Source: JBBIIC01 sp037446725 (GTDB lineage: Bacteria; Actinomycetota; Coriobacteriia; Anaerosomatales; SLCP01). Taken from it: DNA of 61,241 bases. Below the pieces are notes generated by a model, which was not told the origin of the DNA, searched no databases, and worked only from the letters and a program-made list of their open reading frames with translations. Every line of letters begins with the position of its first letter. Position 1 is the first letter of the stretch. Position numbers and translations under genes: made by a program. This document shows, in pieces, positions 8,631-15,662 of this stretch. The stretch is taken from positions 1-61,241 of the forward strand of contig JBBIIC010000012.1 of the NCBI GenBank assembly GCA_037446725.1. Direction: 5' to 3'.

Positions 8631-9772
8631 CGGTCCACCTCCCCGAAGACCGGATCGAGACTCCCCAGGATGACGACAAGATCAGAGAGCATGTGCCCCT
8701 CGGCGAGCATGGGCAGCAGCGCGAGATTGCAGAACGCCGGCGACCGGACCTTCATGCGGTACGGACGCACCGACCCGTCGGAGACGAGGTAGACCCCCAG
8801 CGAGCCGCGCGCGGACTCGATGTGGTCGTAGGCGTCCCCGGGGCGCGGCGCGAGCAACCGCGGCAACCCGGGGGCCTTGACCTGCCCGGGATCCATCTGG
8901 GCGATCGCCTGCTCGATGATGCGGCACGACTCGTAGCACTCGAACAGGCGCACCCGGGCCCGGTCGTAGCAGTCTCCGTTGCTGCCCACCGGCACATCGA
9001 AGTCGAACCGCGGGTAGACGGAGTATGTGTCGTGTTTGCGCAGATCCCAGTTGACGCCCGAGCCACGGGCGACCGGACCTGACGCTCCCCACGCGATCGC
9101 GTCGTCGGCCGACAGGACGCCGAGGCCCTTCGTGCGTTGCCGGGTGATGACGTTGCCGAAGTAGAGACGATCCATCATGTCGAGCGCGCTGCGATGGTTG
9201 CGGCAGAACTCGAGGACGGTTTCGGTCCAGCCGTCCGGAGCGTCGAAGCTCACACCGCCGGGCCGGACGTAGTTGTAGGTCAGACGCGCGCCACACAGCT
9301 CCTCGAACGCCTCGATGATGCGCTCACGCTCGTCGAACGCGTAGATGAACATGGTGGCTGCGCCGGTGTCTGCAGCCGCCGAGCCGAGCGCCATCATATG
9401 GCTCGCGATGCGCTGCAGTTCGCAGACGATGACCCGTAGATACTCGGCGCGCTCCGGCACGAGAATGCCGGCCAGGCGCTCGACGGCCCGGCAGTAGGCC
9501 CAGTTGGCATACATCGAGCCGACGTAGTCCAGCCGGTCGGTCAACGGCACGATCTGCAGGTAGGTGCGGTTCTCCGCCATCTTCTCGATACCGCGATGCA
9601 GGTAGCCGATCACCGGCTCGGCCTTGGTGACGGTCTCACCGTCGAGATGGACGATGACGCGGCAGACGCCGTGCGTGGAGGGGTGAGACGGACCGACGTT
9701 GACTACGAGCTCACCTGTTTCGGCTATCCCGTTGTCCTGCGCCAGACCGGTTCTGTCGTTGTAGAACGTCAT
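8627..9772 (-). CDS. nuoD: NADH-quinone oxidoreductase subunit D
   Basis: 49-kDa-type subunit, which contributes most of the quinone site beside cluster N2. The 381-residue product has the family segments VGPSHPSTHGVCR (about 27), IGYLHRGIEKMAENRTYLQ (about 56), DRLDYVGSMYAN and the C-terminal SLDPVFGEVDR. An upstream in-frame ATG at 9856 would overlap nuoC. The ATG at 9772 has a strong GAGAGGGGG Shine-Dalgarno and leaves a 14-base gap after nuoC, so it is preferred. NuoC and NuoD are separate here, not fused. Confidence 0.96.
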   Translation of the reverse strand: MTFYNDRTGLAQDNGIAETGELVVNVGPSHPSTHGVCRVIVHLDGETVTKAEPVIGYLHRGIEKMAENRTYLQIVPLTDRLDYVGSMYANWAYCRAVERLAGILVPERAEYLRVIVCELQRIASHMMALGSAAADTGAATMFIYAFDERERIIEAFEELCGARLTYNYVRPGGVSFDAPDGWTETVLEFCRNHRSALDMMDRLYFGNVITRQRTKGLGVLSADDAIAWGASGPVARGSGVNWDLRKHDTYSVYPRFDFDVPVGSNGDCYDRARVRLFECYESCRIIEQAIAQMDPGQVKAPGLPRLLAPRPGDAYDHIESARGSLGVYLVSDGSVRPYRMKVRSPAFCNLALLPMLAEGHMLSDLVVILGSLDPVFGEVDR

Positions 9773-9786
9773 CGACCCACCCCCTC

Positions 9787-10248
9787 TCAGATGTAGTCCG
9801 GACGACGGATCATCGTGTCGTCGCGGTAGTCCTTGCGCAGCGGGAAACCCTCCCACTCATCCGGGAGCAGGATCCGTCGCAGATCGGGATGACCGGCGAA
9901 CACGACCCCGAACATGTCGTACGTCTCACGCTCCTGCCACAGCGCCGCCGGCCACAGGTCAGACAGCGTCGGCGCCTCCGATTCCCCTCGACCGACGTTG
10001 CACTTCAGAAACAGCGCAGCCGACATGGAGCGCGAGTACAAGCGATAGACGAGCTCGAAGTGGGTAGGCCGGTCGACCGCCGTGACCATGCCGAGGCGGT
10101 CGAACCCGAGGTCCTTGAGGTTGGCCGCCGCCTCGCGCAGGCGCTCCGGCTCCACGGACAGGACCCCGTCTCCGAACTCGATGGAGAACAGCGGGCACAG
10201 GTCCGGGTAGGTCGCGCAGAGATGCTCGCGCAGCTGGGTGATGTTCAC
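9787..10248 (-). CDS. nuoC: NADH-quinone oxidoreductase subunit C
   Basis: 30-kDa-type subunit of the peripheral arm, a structural partner of NuoD. The 153-residue product shows the family signature: ERETYDMFGVVFAGHPDLRR followed by ILLPDEWEGFPLRKDY near the C-terminus, and a FELVYRLYS strand in the middle. The GTG start overlaps the nuoB stop by four bases. Confidence 0.95.
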   Translation of the reverse strand: MNITQLREHLCATYPDLCPLFSIEFGDGVLSVEPERLREAAANLKDLGFDRLGMVTAVDRPTHFELVYRLYSRSMSAALFLKCNVGRGESEAPTLSDLWPAALWQERETYDMFGVVFAGHPDLRRILLPDEWEGFPLRKDYRDDTMIRRPDYI

Positions 10249-10850
10249 TCGGGCTCACCCCCCGCCCCGGGACGGCCCGTCCCGGCACGTTCTCCCGGCC
10301 TGGCGCCAAAGGAGATGTCGCCCGGCATCGGCAGGACCAGCGCGCCCTCCCAGCGCCGATTGGGAGCGATCGACTCCGTCGCGATGAGTTCGCGCAGCCG
10401 CAACACCGCGTCCTGCAGCGCTTCCGGTCGCGGCGGGCAGCCGCCGATGTAAACGTCGACCGGGAGGAACTCGTCGACGCCCCGCACGACCGAGTAGGTG
10501 TCGTAGTAGAAGATGCCTCCCGACACGGCGCAGTTGCCCATGGCGATGACCCACTTGGGCTCTGCCATCTGCTCGTAGAGGCGCTTGACCGCGGGCGCCA
10601 TCTTCTTCGTGATCGTGCCCGCCACCACCATCACGTCGGTGTGGCGGGGGTCGGGACGCGGAAACGTGCCGTGTCGGTCGAAGTCGAACTTGCTGAAAGA
10701 CGCGGCGATGAGCTCCATGGCGCAGCACGCTGTACCCATCGGCATCGCCCACAGCGACTTGCCGCGTGCCCAGTCGACGAGAGAGTCGACGGTCGAGAGG
10801 ACGATCCCGCCTTCCCCGTCCCCGAGGGCTTCGCCGAGGCGGTCGATCAC
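10245..10850 (-). CDS. nuoB: NADH-quinone oxidoreductase subunit B
   Basis: Iron-sulfur subunit that binds terminal cluster N2, the donor to quinone. All four expected cysteines are present: the tandem pair in MGTACCAMEL, one in MGNCAVSGG and one in YIGGCPPRPEAL. The last is the classic NuoB signature. The frame is open far upstream, but the GTG at 10850 overlaps the nuoA stop as GTGA and gives a 201-residue protein, close to family length. The C-terminal tail of about 40 residues (rich in Gly and Pro) is variable in the family. The presence of the N2 site shows that the quinone-reducing end of the complex is intact. Confidence 0.96.
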   Translation of the reverse strand: MIDRLGEALGDGEGGIVLSTVDSLVDWARGKSLWAMPMGTACCAMELIAASFSKFDFDRHGTFPRPDPRHTDVMVVAGTITKKMAPAVKRLYEQMAEPKWVIAMGNCAVSGGIFYYDTYSVVRGVDEFLPVDVYIGGCPPRPEALQDAVLRLRELIATESIAPNRRWEGALVLPMPGDISFGARPGERAGTGRPGAGGEPE

Positions 10851-11212
10851 CGCCACTGCAAGACCCCCTTCCGCCACGCGTAGAGCAGTCCGAGGCCGAG
10901 CAGCCCTACGAAGACCCCCACGGCTATCACACCGCTGGGAGATCCGCGCAGGCCACTGGCCACACCGAAGAGCAAGGCGGCCTCTGCATCGAAGATCACG
11001 AGCAGCAAAGCGATCGCAGCGAACCTCAAGCGCACCGGCGCCCAGGGCGTTCCCGCCTGAGGCATGCCGCATTCGTACGGTTCGACCTTCTCAGCAGTAG
11101 GATTGCGGGGCGACAGAACGACGTTCAGCAGGAAGACTACGAGGATGAAGCCGACCGCGGCGGCTGCGAGTCCCACTACGAACAGTACGCTCTCGGCGTA
11201 CGCTCCCTGCAT
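10847..11212 (-). CDS. nuoA: NADH-quinone oxidoreductase subunit A
   Basis: Small three-helix membrane subunit of complex I and first gene of the operon. The 121-residue protein shows the conserved loop KVEPYECGMPQAGTPW, with the family Cys, followed by LRFAAIALLLVIFDAEAALLF. The ATG at 11212 is chosen over the in-frame ATG at 11242 because AGGGGGAACGC directly precedes it. A candidate promoter and operator lie about 90 bases upstream. Confidence 0.94.
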   Translation of the reverse strand: MQGAYAESVLFVVGLAAAAVGFILVVFLLNVVLSPRNPTAEKVEPYECGMPQAGTPWAPVRLRFAAIALLLVIFDAEAALLFGVASGLRGSPSGVIAVGVFVGLLGLGLLYAWRKGVLQWR

Positions 11213-11302
11213 GCGTTCCCCCTGGCGAGCACTGGCGCACATGCGGACCGACGCGGGGTCGGACCGCCTTGACTGGGGTGATTCTCCCAGAACAGGAAGG
11301 CA

Positions 11303-11320
11303 TTGTAAACATTGTTACAA
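11303..11320 (-). promoter_or_regulatory. Rex-like inverted repeat and candidate -10 upstream of nuoA
   Basis: The 18-bp element TTGTAAACATTGTTACAA has TTGTAA and TTACAA half-sites. It matches the outline of the Rex operator consensus (TTGTGAA-N4-TTCACAA), with TTGT and ACAA ends at the right spacing and three internal mismatches. On the minus strand it contains TACAAT (11307-11302), a good -10 hexamer, so a bound repressor would cover the promoter. Rex senses the NADH/NAD+ ratio and controls nuo in other Actinobacteria. Its action here is an inference. A CRP/FNR-type factor is an alternative. Confidence 0.45.
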
Positions 11321-11355
11321 AGTTGTACCGAGGCGTATAAGTGCTGCTCCGGGGA

Positions 11356-13362
11356 CTAGTTCGCCGCCTCGGCTTCCTCGACTTCGGCCGCACGGTCCAC
11401 CCATTCGCTCTCAAGCTCGGCCAGGAGCGTTCTCACCTCGCCGTATTCCCGCATCGCGTCGCCGAAAGCCTCCGCGTCCTCGTAGAACGATGGGTCGGCC
11501 ATCAGGTCGACGAGCTCGTCATGACGCGCCTGCGTGGCGCTGAGCCGCTCCTCGACTTCGTTCAGGCGCGTCCGGGTGTCCCTGCTGGCTCGATACGCAC
11601 GGTTGCGCGCCTCGGCCTCGGCACGCTTCTGCTCCCTGGTCTTGCGCACACCCGCGGTCTCGCCACGCGCCTCGGCCGCCCTGACGGAGGATGACGGAGC
11701 GGCACCCGCGTGCGTGCCCGCCGGGAGGAGCGCGTCAAGCGCGGCACGCTTGTACAGGTAGTAGTCGTAGTCACCCGCGAAGACGGTCGCCCGTCCGTCA
11801 CGGACCTCCACGATCTTGTTGGCCACCGCCCTGATGAGGTGGCGGTCGTGTGTGATGAGGACGAGCGTGCCGGAGAACTGCACGAGCGCCGCCTCAAGGA
11901 CGTCCGACGAGGCGATGTCGAGGTGGTTCGTGGGCTCATCAAGGCAGAGCAGCGGGGCCGGCTGGACGAGCATCTTGGCCAGCGCCAGCCTGCATCGCTC
12001 ACCGCCGGAGAGCACGCTCACCCGCTTGCCGACGTCGTCCCCACTGAACAGGAACGCGCCGAGGAGCCGACGCACCTCCGCCTGGGTCCATCCGGGCGCG
12101 ACGAGGTCCAGCTCCTGAAAGACCGTGTTGCCGCGGTGCAGCGCCTCCAACTGGTGCTGGGCGAAGTACGCGACATCGACGTGCGCGCCGTATCGTCGTG
12201 TGCCCGCATCGGCCTCAAGGACGTTCGCGAGCATCTTGAGCAGCGTCGACTTACCCGCACCGTTAGGTCCGACGAGCGCGACCTTGTCGCCGCGATACAG
12301 GGTGAGGTCGAGCGACTCGTAGACGACGTTGTCTCCGTAGGCCTTGCGCACGCCCTCGAGTGCGACAACCTCCTCGCCGGTGCGCTTAGGCTGCGGGAAG
12401 GCGAACCGCACGGTCTTGCGCTCCTCGGGCAGCTCGACCAGCTCGGACTTGATCTTCTCGATGCGCCTCACCCGGTCCTGTGCCTGCCGGGCCTTGGTGT
12501 TCTTGTAGCGAAAGCGGTCGACGAACGCCTGCATATGGGCGATCTCCTTGAGCTGGCGATCGTGGGTCGCCTTCTGCTGTTCGCGCACGAGCTCCCGCTG
12601 GGCAAGGTAGCGCTCGTAGCTCCCCGCGTAGGTCGTCACCCGTCGCTGATCTATCTCGGCCACGTGATCGACGAGACCATCCATGAACGCACGGTCGTGA
12701 CTCACGAGCACGATCGCTCCCTCGTATGTGCGCAGAAAGGACTCGAGCCAGGTGACTGTCTCGAGGTCGAGATGGTTGGTCGGCTCATCGAGCAACAACA
12801 CATCGGGCTTGGCCAGAAGCAGCTTGCCGAGCGCGAGTCGCATGAGCCACCCGCCGCTGAACTCCTCGACCGGTCGAGCGAGGTCGGACTCCCTGAACCC
12901 GAGGCCGGTGAGCACCGCACGCGCCTCCGCTTCAAGCGTGTAACCACCAGCATGCTCGAAGCGGTCCTGCAGGCGCCCATACTCCGCGAGCAGCCGCTCG
13001 GCGGCGTCAGATCCCTCCCCGGCTGAGGACAGTCCGGCGATCTCCGTCTCCAGCAGGCGCATCCGGTGGTCGAGGGTCGTCACATCATCGGCTGCCGTCA
13101 AGACCTCAGCGAGCACGGAGCGTCCGTGCATCTCGATCGCTTCCTGCTTCAGGTAGCCGACGACGGCGTCCTTCGCGAGGGTGACGACGCCTTCGTCCGG
13201 CCCCTGCTCGCCAGCGATGATCTCGAGAAGCGTGGTCTTCCCCGCCCCGTTCGGGCCGAGCAACGCGAACCGGTCGCGCGCTCCGATGCGCAGCGAGGCG
13301 TCCTCGAAGAGCACGCGCTCGCCGAAGGTTTTCGTCACGGAGTCCATGGAGATAATCACCAT
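11356..13362 (-). CDS. ABC-F family ATP-binding protein (Uup/EttA-like)
   Basis: Soluble tandem ABC ATPase without membrane segments, in a family whose members act on ribosomes in translation or antibiotic protection. The 668-residue protein has two nucleotide-binding domains: Walker A GPNGAGKTTL (about 35) with signature FSGGWLMRLALGK and Walker B VLLLDEPTNHLD; then GPNGAGKSTL (about 360) with LSGGERCRLALAK and LLCLDEPTNHLD. Between them lies an arm/linker region with basic and helical character. The C-terminus (about 570-668) is a charged coiled-coil like the Uup C-terminal domain. The ATG at 13362 gives a family-typical N-terminus. The exact subfamily cannot be fixed by eye. Confidence 0.93.
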   Translation of the reverse strand: MVIISMDSVTKTFGERVLFEDASLRIGARDRFALLGPNGAGKTTLLEIIAGEQGPDEGVVTLAKDAVVGYLKQEAIEMHGRSVLAEVLTAADDVTTLDHRMRLLETEIAGLSSAGEGSDAAERLLAEYGRLQDRFEHAGGYTLEAEARAVLTGLGFRESDLARPVEEFSGGWLMRLALGKLLLAKPDVLLLDEPTNHLDLETVTWLESFLRTYEGAIVLVSHDRAFMDGLVDHVAEIDQRRVTTYAGSYERYLAQRELVREQQKATHDRQLKEIAHMQAFVDRFRYKNTKARQAQDRVRRIEKIKSELVELPEERKTVRFAFPQPKRTGEEVVALEGVRKAYGDNVVYESLDLTLYRGDKVALVGPNGAGKSTLLKMLANVLEADAGTRRYGAHVDVAYFAQHQLEALHRGNTVFQELDLVAPGWTQAEVRRLLGAFLFSGDDVGKRVSVLSGGERCRLALAKMLVQPAPLLCLDEPTNHLDIASSDVLEAALVQFSGTLVLITHDRHLIRAVANKIVEVRDGRATVFAGDYDYYLYKRAALDALLPAGTHAGAAPSSSVRAAEARGETAGVRKTREQKRAEAEARNRAYRASRDTRTRLNEVEERLSATQARHDELVDLMADPSFYEDAEAFGDAMREYGEVRTLLAELESEWVDRAAEVEEAEAAN

Positions 13363-13389
13363 GTCAGTCTAGCAGGGAGGATGGGTCTC

Positions 13390-14739
13390 ATGGGCACAAT
13401 CGGCAGCGCCGTCGTGATCGGGTCCGGAGCCGCCGGCACGGGCGCCGCCCGGACCCTGGCTGCAGGCGGCTGGGACGTGACCGTCGTCGAACGGGGCAGG
13501 GTCGGCGGCACGTGCCTCTGGCACGGATGTATGCCGAAGAAGGCCCTCTACAATGCGGCGCGGGCGCGCCGGACCGCCGGACGCGCAGAGATGTTCGGCC
13601 TGACCCCCTCCTCCGACTTCGACTGGCAGGAGGTCCTTGCGTGGAAATGGCATGCGCAAGAGACCTACGCGGGCGACCAGGAGGCGGGCTTCGCCGATCG
13701 CGGGATCCGGCTGGCTCGCGGAGACGCCGTCTTCGTTGGACCCGACGCGGTCGAGGTGAACGGAGAACGGCTCCCGTTCGACCGTGCGGTCATTGCGACC
13801 GGATCGCGCTCCCTGCGGCCCCCCGTGGAAGGCATCGAGCTCGCCGACACGAGCGATGAGGCGCTGACCTATCCGAGCCCTCCCGCTTCGCTCCTCGTGG
13901 TGGGTGGCGGATTCATCGGTGTGGAGCTCGCCACGGTCTACGCATCCTTCGGGAGCACGGTCACGCTGTTAACCAGCACCTCGCGACTTCTCGAGATGCT
14001 CGACGAGGACGTGGCCGGCATCGCGGCGGCACGACTGCAACGCGCGGGCGTGAGCATCGAGACATCGTGCCGGTTGAACGGGATTCACGGTGCCCCCGGG
14101 GCTCTGAACGTGACCTACTCGGACGGCTCCGGTTCGACGAGGCGCGGGACCTTCCAGCGCGTCCTGGTTGCCACCGGACGCCGCCCCGCCCTCGAAGGGC
14201 TTGACCTTGCCAGCACCGGGATCACCCTCGACGATCGGAACACTCCGGTGCTCGACGAATGTCTCCAGACGAGTGATCCGCGTATCTGGATGGCCGGCGA
14301 CGCATCCGGCGGAATGATGCAGACACCGGCTGCAAGCTACATGGGTAGAACTGTGGGTACGTCGATCGTGTCCGGCGAGCGGGTGACCGTAGACACCTCA
14401 CTGATCCCCACCTGTCTGTTCACGTCGCCGCAGATCGCGCAGGTCGGAATGACCGAGCAGGCGGCTGTCGATTCCGGACATGCGGTCGAGGTCACCCGGA
14501 TGCCGTTCGAGTTCCTCGGCGCAGCCATCGTCGAAGACGAGCGTGACGGACTCGTGAAGCTCGTCTTCGACGCACGAAGCCGCGTGCTGCTGGGAGCGCA
14601 CGTCGCCGGACCCACGGCAAGCGATCTGATCTACGCCCTGGCGGTGGCGATGCGCTGCCGGGCAACTCGCGACACCCTCAGGGAGACGATCGGAATCCAC
14701 CCAGCCTACTGTGAGGCCGTGAACTGGGCGGCCGGCTGA
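13390..14739 (+). CDS. Class I pyridine nucleotide-disulfide oxidoreductase (dihydrolipoamide dehydrogenase / mercuric reductase-like)
   Basis: FAD-dependent NAD(P)H disulfide reductase of unknown substrate, 449 residues. It has an N-terminal FAD motif VVIGSGAAGTGAAR, the redox-active pair in GGTCLWHGCMPKKAL (CX4C), an NAD(P) motif VVGGGFIGVELATVYASFG, an FAD contact IWMAGDASGG, and a C-terminal dimerisation domain ending IGIHPAYCEAVNWA, which retains the catalytic His and Glu. The ATG at 13390 is chosen because AGGGAGG lies nine bases upstream; an ATG at 13381 abuts that site. Being a plus-strand gene among minus-strand genes, with no lipoyl-enzyme or mer genes beside it, its substrate cannot be inferred from context. 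Confidence 0.88.
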   Translation: MGTIGSAVVIGSGAAGTGAARTLAAGGWDVTVVERGRVGGTCLWHGCMPKKALYNAARARRTAGRAEMFGLTPSSDFDWQEVLAWKWHAQETYAGDQEAGFADRGIRLARGDAVFVGPDAVEVNGERLPFDRAVIATGSRSLRPPVEGIELADTSDEALTYPSPPASLLVVGGGFIGVELATVYASFGSTVTLLTSTSRLLEMLDEDVAGIAAARLQRAGVSIETSCRLNGIHGAPGALNVTYSDGSGSTRRGTFQRVLVATGRRPALEGLDLASTGITLDDRNTPVLDECLQTSDPRIWMAGDASGGMMQTPAASYMGRTVGTSIVSGERVTVDTSLIPTCLFTSPQIAQVGMTEQAAVDSGHAVEVTRMPFEFLGAAIVEDERDGLVKLVFDARSRVLLGAHVAGPTASDLIYALAVAMRCRATRDTLRETIGIHPAYCEAVNWAAG

Positions 14740-14749
14740 CCTACGCGGC

Positions 14750-14794
14750 TAAGTGCGTGCCAGAGGAACGTCTCTTGATCAGGCACCGTGCTTT
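14750..14794. terminator. Possible bidirectional terminator between convergent genes
   Basis: An imperfect inverted repeat (GTGCGTGCC and GGCACCGTGC, ending in CTTTGCGC) lies between the convergent flavoprotein and small-membrane-protein genes, where a shared terminator is expected. The stem has mismatches and only a short T-run. Confidence 0.3.
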
Positions 14795-14798
14795 GCGC

Positions 14799-15131
14799 TT
14801 ACTGACCGAGAGCCCAGATCACCGAGTTTCCCCGGTCGGGATCGATGCGCACCACGACCCGATCACCGGCGGCCAACTTCATGTCCTCGGCATAGGCCGC
14901 GTAGCTGACCTCGTGAGGATTGACGTCTAACGTGACATTGGCGGCCGCCTGGGCGACGCCCGTCACCGTGGCGAGCGAGAAGTTCAGAATCATCTGTTGC
15001 GCCATTAGCATCAAGGCCGCGCCTAACACGAGCAGGCCGACGATCAGCACCACCATCTTGCGCAAACCGAGCGCTCCGTCCGGATCGTCCATCCTCGTTG
15101 CCAGCACCCGCGTGCGAAGGATGTTCTGCAT
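14799..15131 (-). CDS. Small hypothetical membrane-anchored protein
   Basis: Not recognised. The ATG at 15131 follows AAAGGGG at suitable spacing and gives 110 residues. One hydrophobic segment (MVVLIVGLLVLGAALMLMAQ, about 31-50) predicts a single membrane anchor. The remaining C-terminal region of about 60 residues includes a stretch with acidic and beta-strand character (LAAGDRVVVRIDPDRGNSVIWALG). The frame is open further upstream (to 15377), but that part is Ala/Gly/Arg-rich and low in coding character. No neighbour suggests a role. Confidence 0.6.
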   Translation of the reverse strand: MQNILRTRVLATRMDDPDGALGLRKMVVLIVGLLVLGAALMLMAQQMILNFSLATVTGVAQAAANVTLDVNPHEVSYAAYAEDMKLAAGDRVVVRIDPDRGNSVIWALGQ

Positions 15132-15330
15132 CACGCTGTCCCCTTTCGCCCCTTCATGTCGACCGCGCGCCACCGGTCCCGCTTCGAGCAGGAAGGGCGC
15201 CGTACCACATTCATCGGCACCCGGCAGCTCCTTCGTGAGCAGGAATGTGGGCACACGCGCCTGACCGGCGCGCCAAGCGTCCCAGGACCAGGACCGCATG
15301 ACGCCTCCTCCGCCTGCAATCGCCGTCATC

Positions 15331-15339
15331 TGGTATGCT
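15331..15339 (+). promoter_or_regulatory. Extended -10 promoter for a candidate small RNA
   Basis: TGGTATGCT is an extended -10 element (TGnTATnnT). No good -35 hexamer is seen at the usual distance, as is common for extended -10 promoters. It lies about 75 bases before a strong hairpin with a short T-run, on the same strand. Confidence 0.4.
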
Positions 15340-15345
15340 GCCGAG

Positions 15346-15450
15346 CCAGCGGGCGTCGCTGCGCCGGGGGCGCGCACCCGTTACAGGCGCCGACGCTCGT
15401 CCCCCCTCATTGATAGGTCACGCCGTTGCGGCGGCGTGACCTATCTCTTT
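15346..15450 (+). ncRNA. Candidate structured small RNA
   Basis: The only stretch of the window above 300 bases without a gene (15132-15523) holds this unit. After the extended -10, a GC-rich stem can form between GCGTCG plus GCGCC (from about 15352) and GGCGC plus CGACGC (about 15386-15396). It is followed by a 13-bp perfect hairpin (15412-15445) and TCTTTG. No SRP RNA, tmRNA, RNase P or 6S signature was recognised. There is no plus-strand gene downstream that it could lead into, so an independent RNA is more likely than a leader. Confidence 0.35.
15412..15450 (+). terminator. Strong hairpin terminator
   Basis: GATAGGTCACGCC and its exact complement GGCGTGACCTATC form a 13-bp stem around an 8-base loop. 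TCTTT follows on the plus strand. The other strand has no T-run after the stem, so plus-strand termination is favoured. Confidence 0.6.
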
Positions 15451-15478
15451 GCCCCCAGTGGCGCCGAGACGGAGGAGA

Positions 15479-15513
15479 AGGCCCCTCCCCTCGCGGGGTC
15501 AGGCCCTCTCCTG
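15479..15513. terminator. GC-rich hairpin downstream of tRNA-Val
   Basis: An imperfect inverted repeat with arms containing GGCCCCTCCCC and GGGGTCAGGCC (TCGC loop) and flanking AG/CT pairs lies about 10 bases past the tRNA-Val CCA end. It may end the tRNA transcript on the minus strand, although no T-run follows. Confidence 0.35.
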
Positions 15514-15523
15514 TCATGATCCA

Positions 15524-15598
15524 TGGTGGGCGATAGAGGATTTGAACCTCTGACTTCTTCCGTGTGAAGGAAGCGCTCTCCCCCTGAGCTAATCGCCC
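15524..15598 (-). tRNA. tRNA-Val (CAC)
   Basis: A 75-nt cloverleaf including an encoded CCA. The acceptor is GGGCGAT/ATCGCCC, the D-arm contains TAGCTCAGGGGGAGAGC, the anticodon stem-loop is CTTCC-TTCACAC-GGAAG with anticodon CAC (Val, GTG codons), and the T-arm contains GGTTCAAATCC. Confidence 0.95.
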
Positions 15599-15662
15599 GT
15601 ATGCGCTGCCGGAGCAGCGAGGGATATTCTAGCACCTCTCCCGCGCAGGTGTACCCCTGAAT

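Noticed and set aside
13066..13389. N-terminal extension of the disulfide reductase
   Set aside because: It is antisense to the start of the ABC-F gene; the FAD motif begins right after the ATG at 13390, which has a good ribosome site.
15346..15450. SRP RNA, 6S RNA, tmRNA or RNase P RNA
   Set aside because: No GGAAGGAAGCAGCC-like, tag-peptide or GAAAGUCCGG-like core was found and the unit is too short for most of these.
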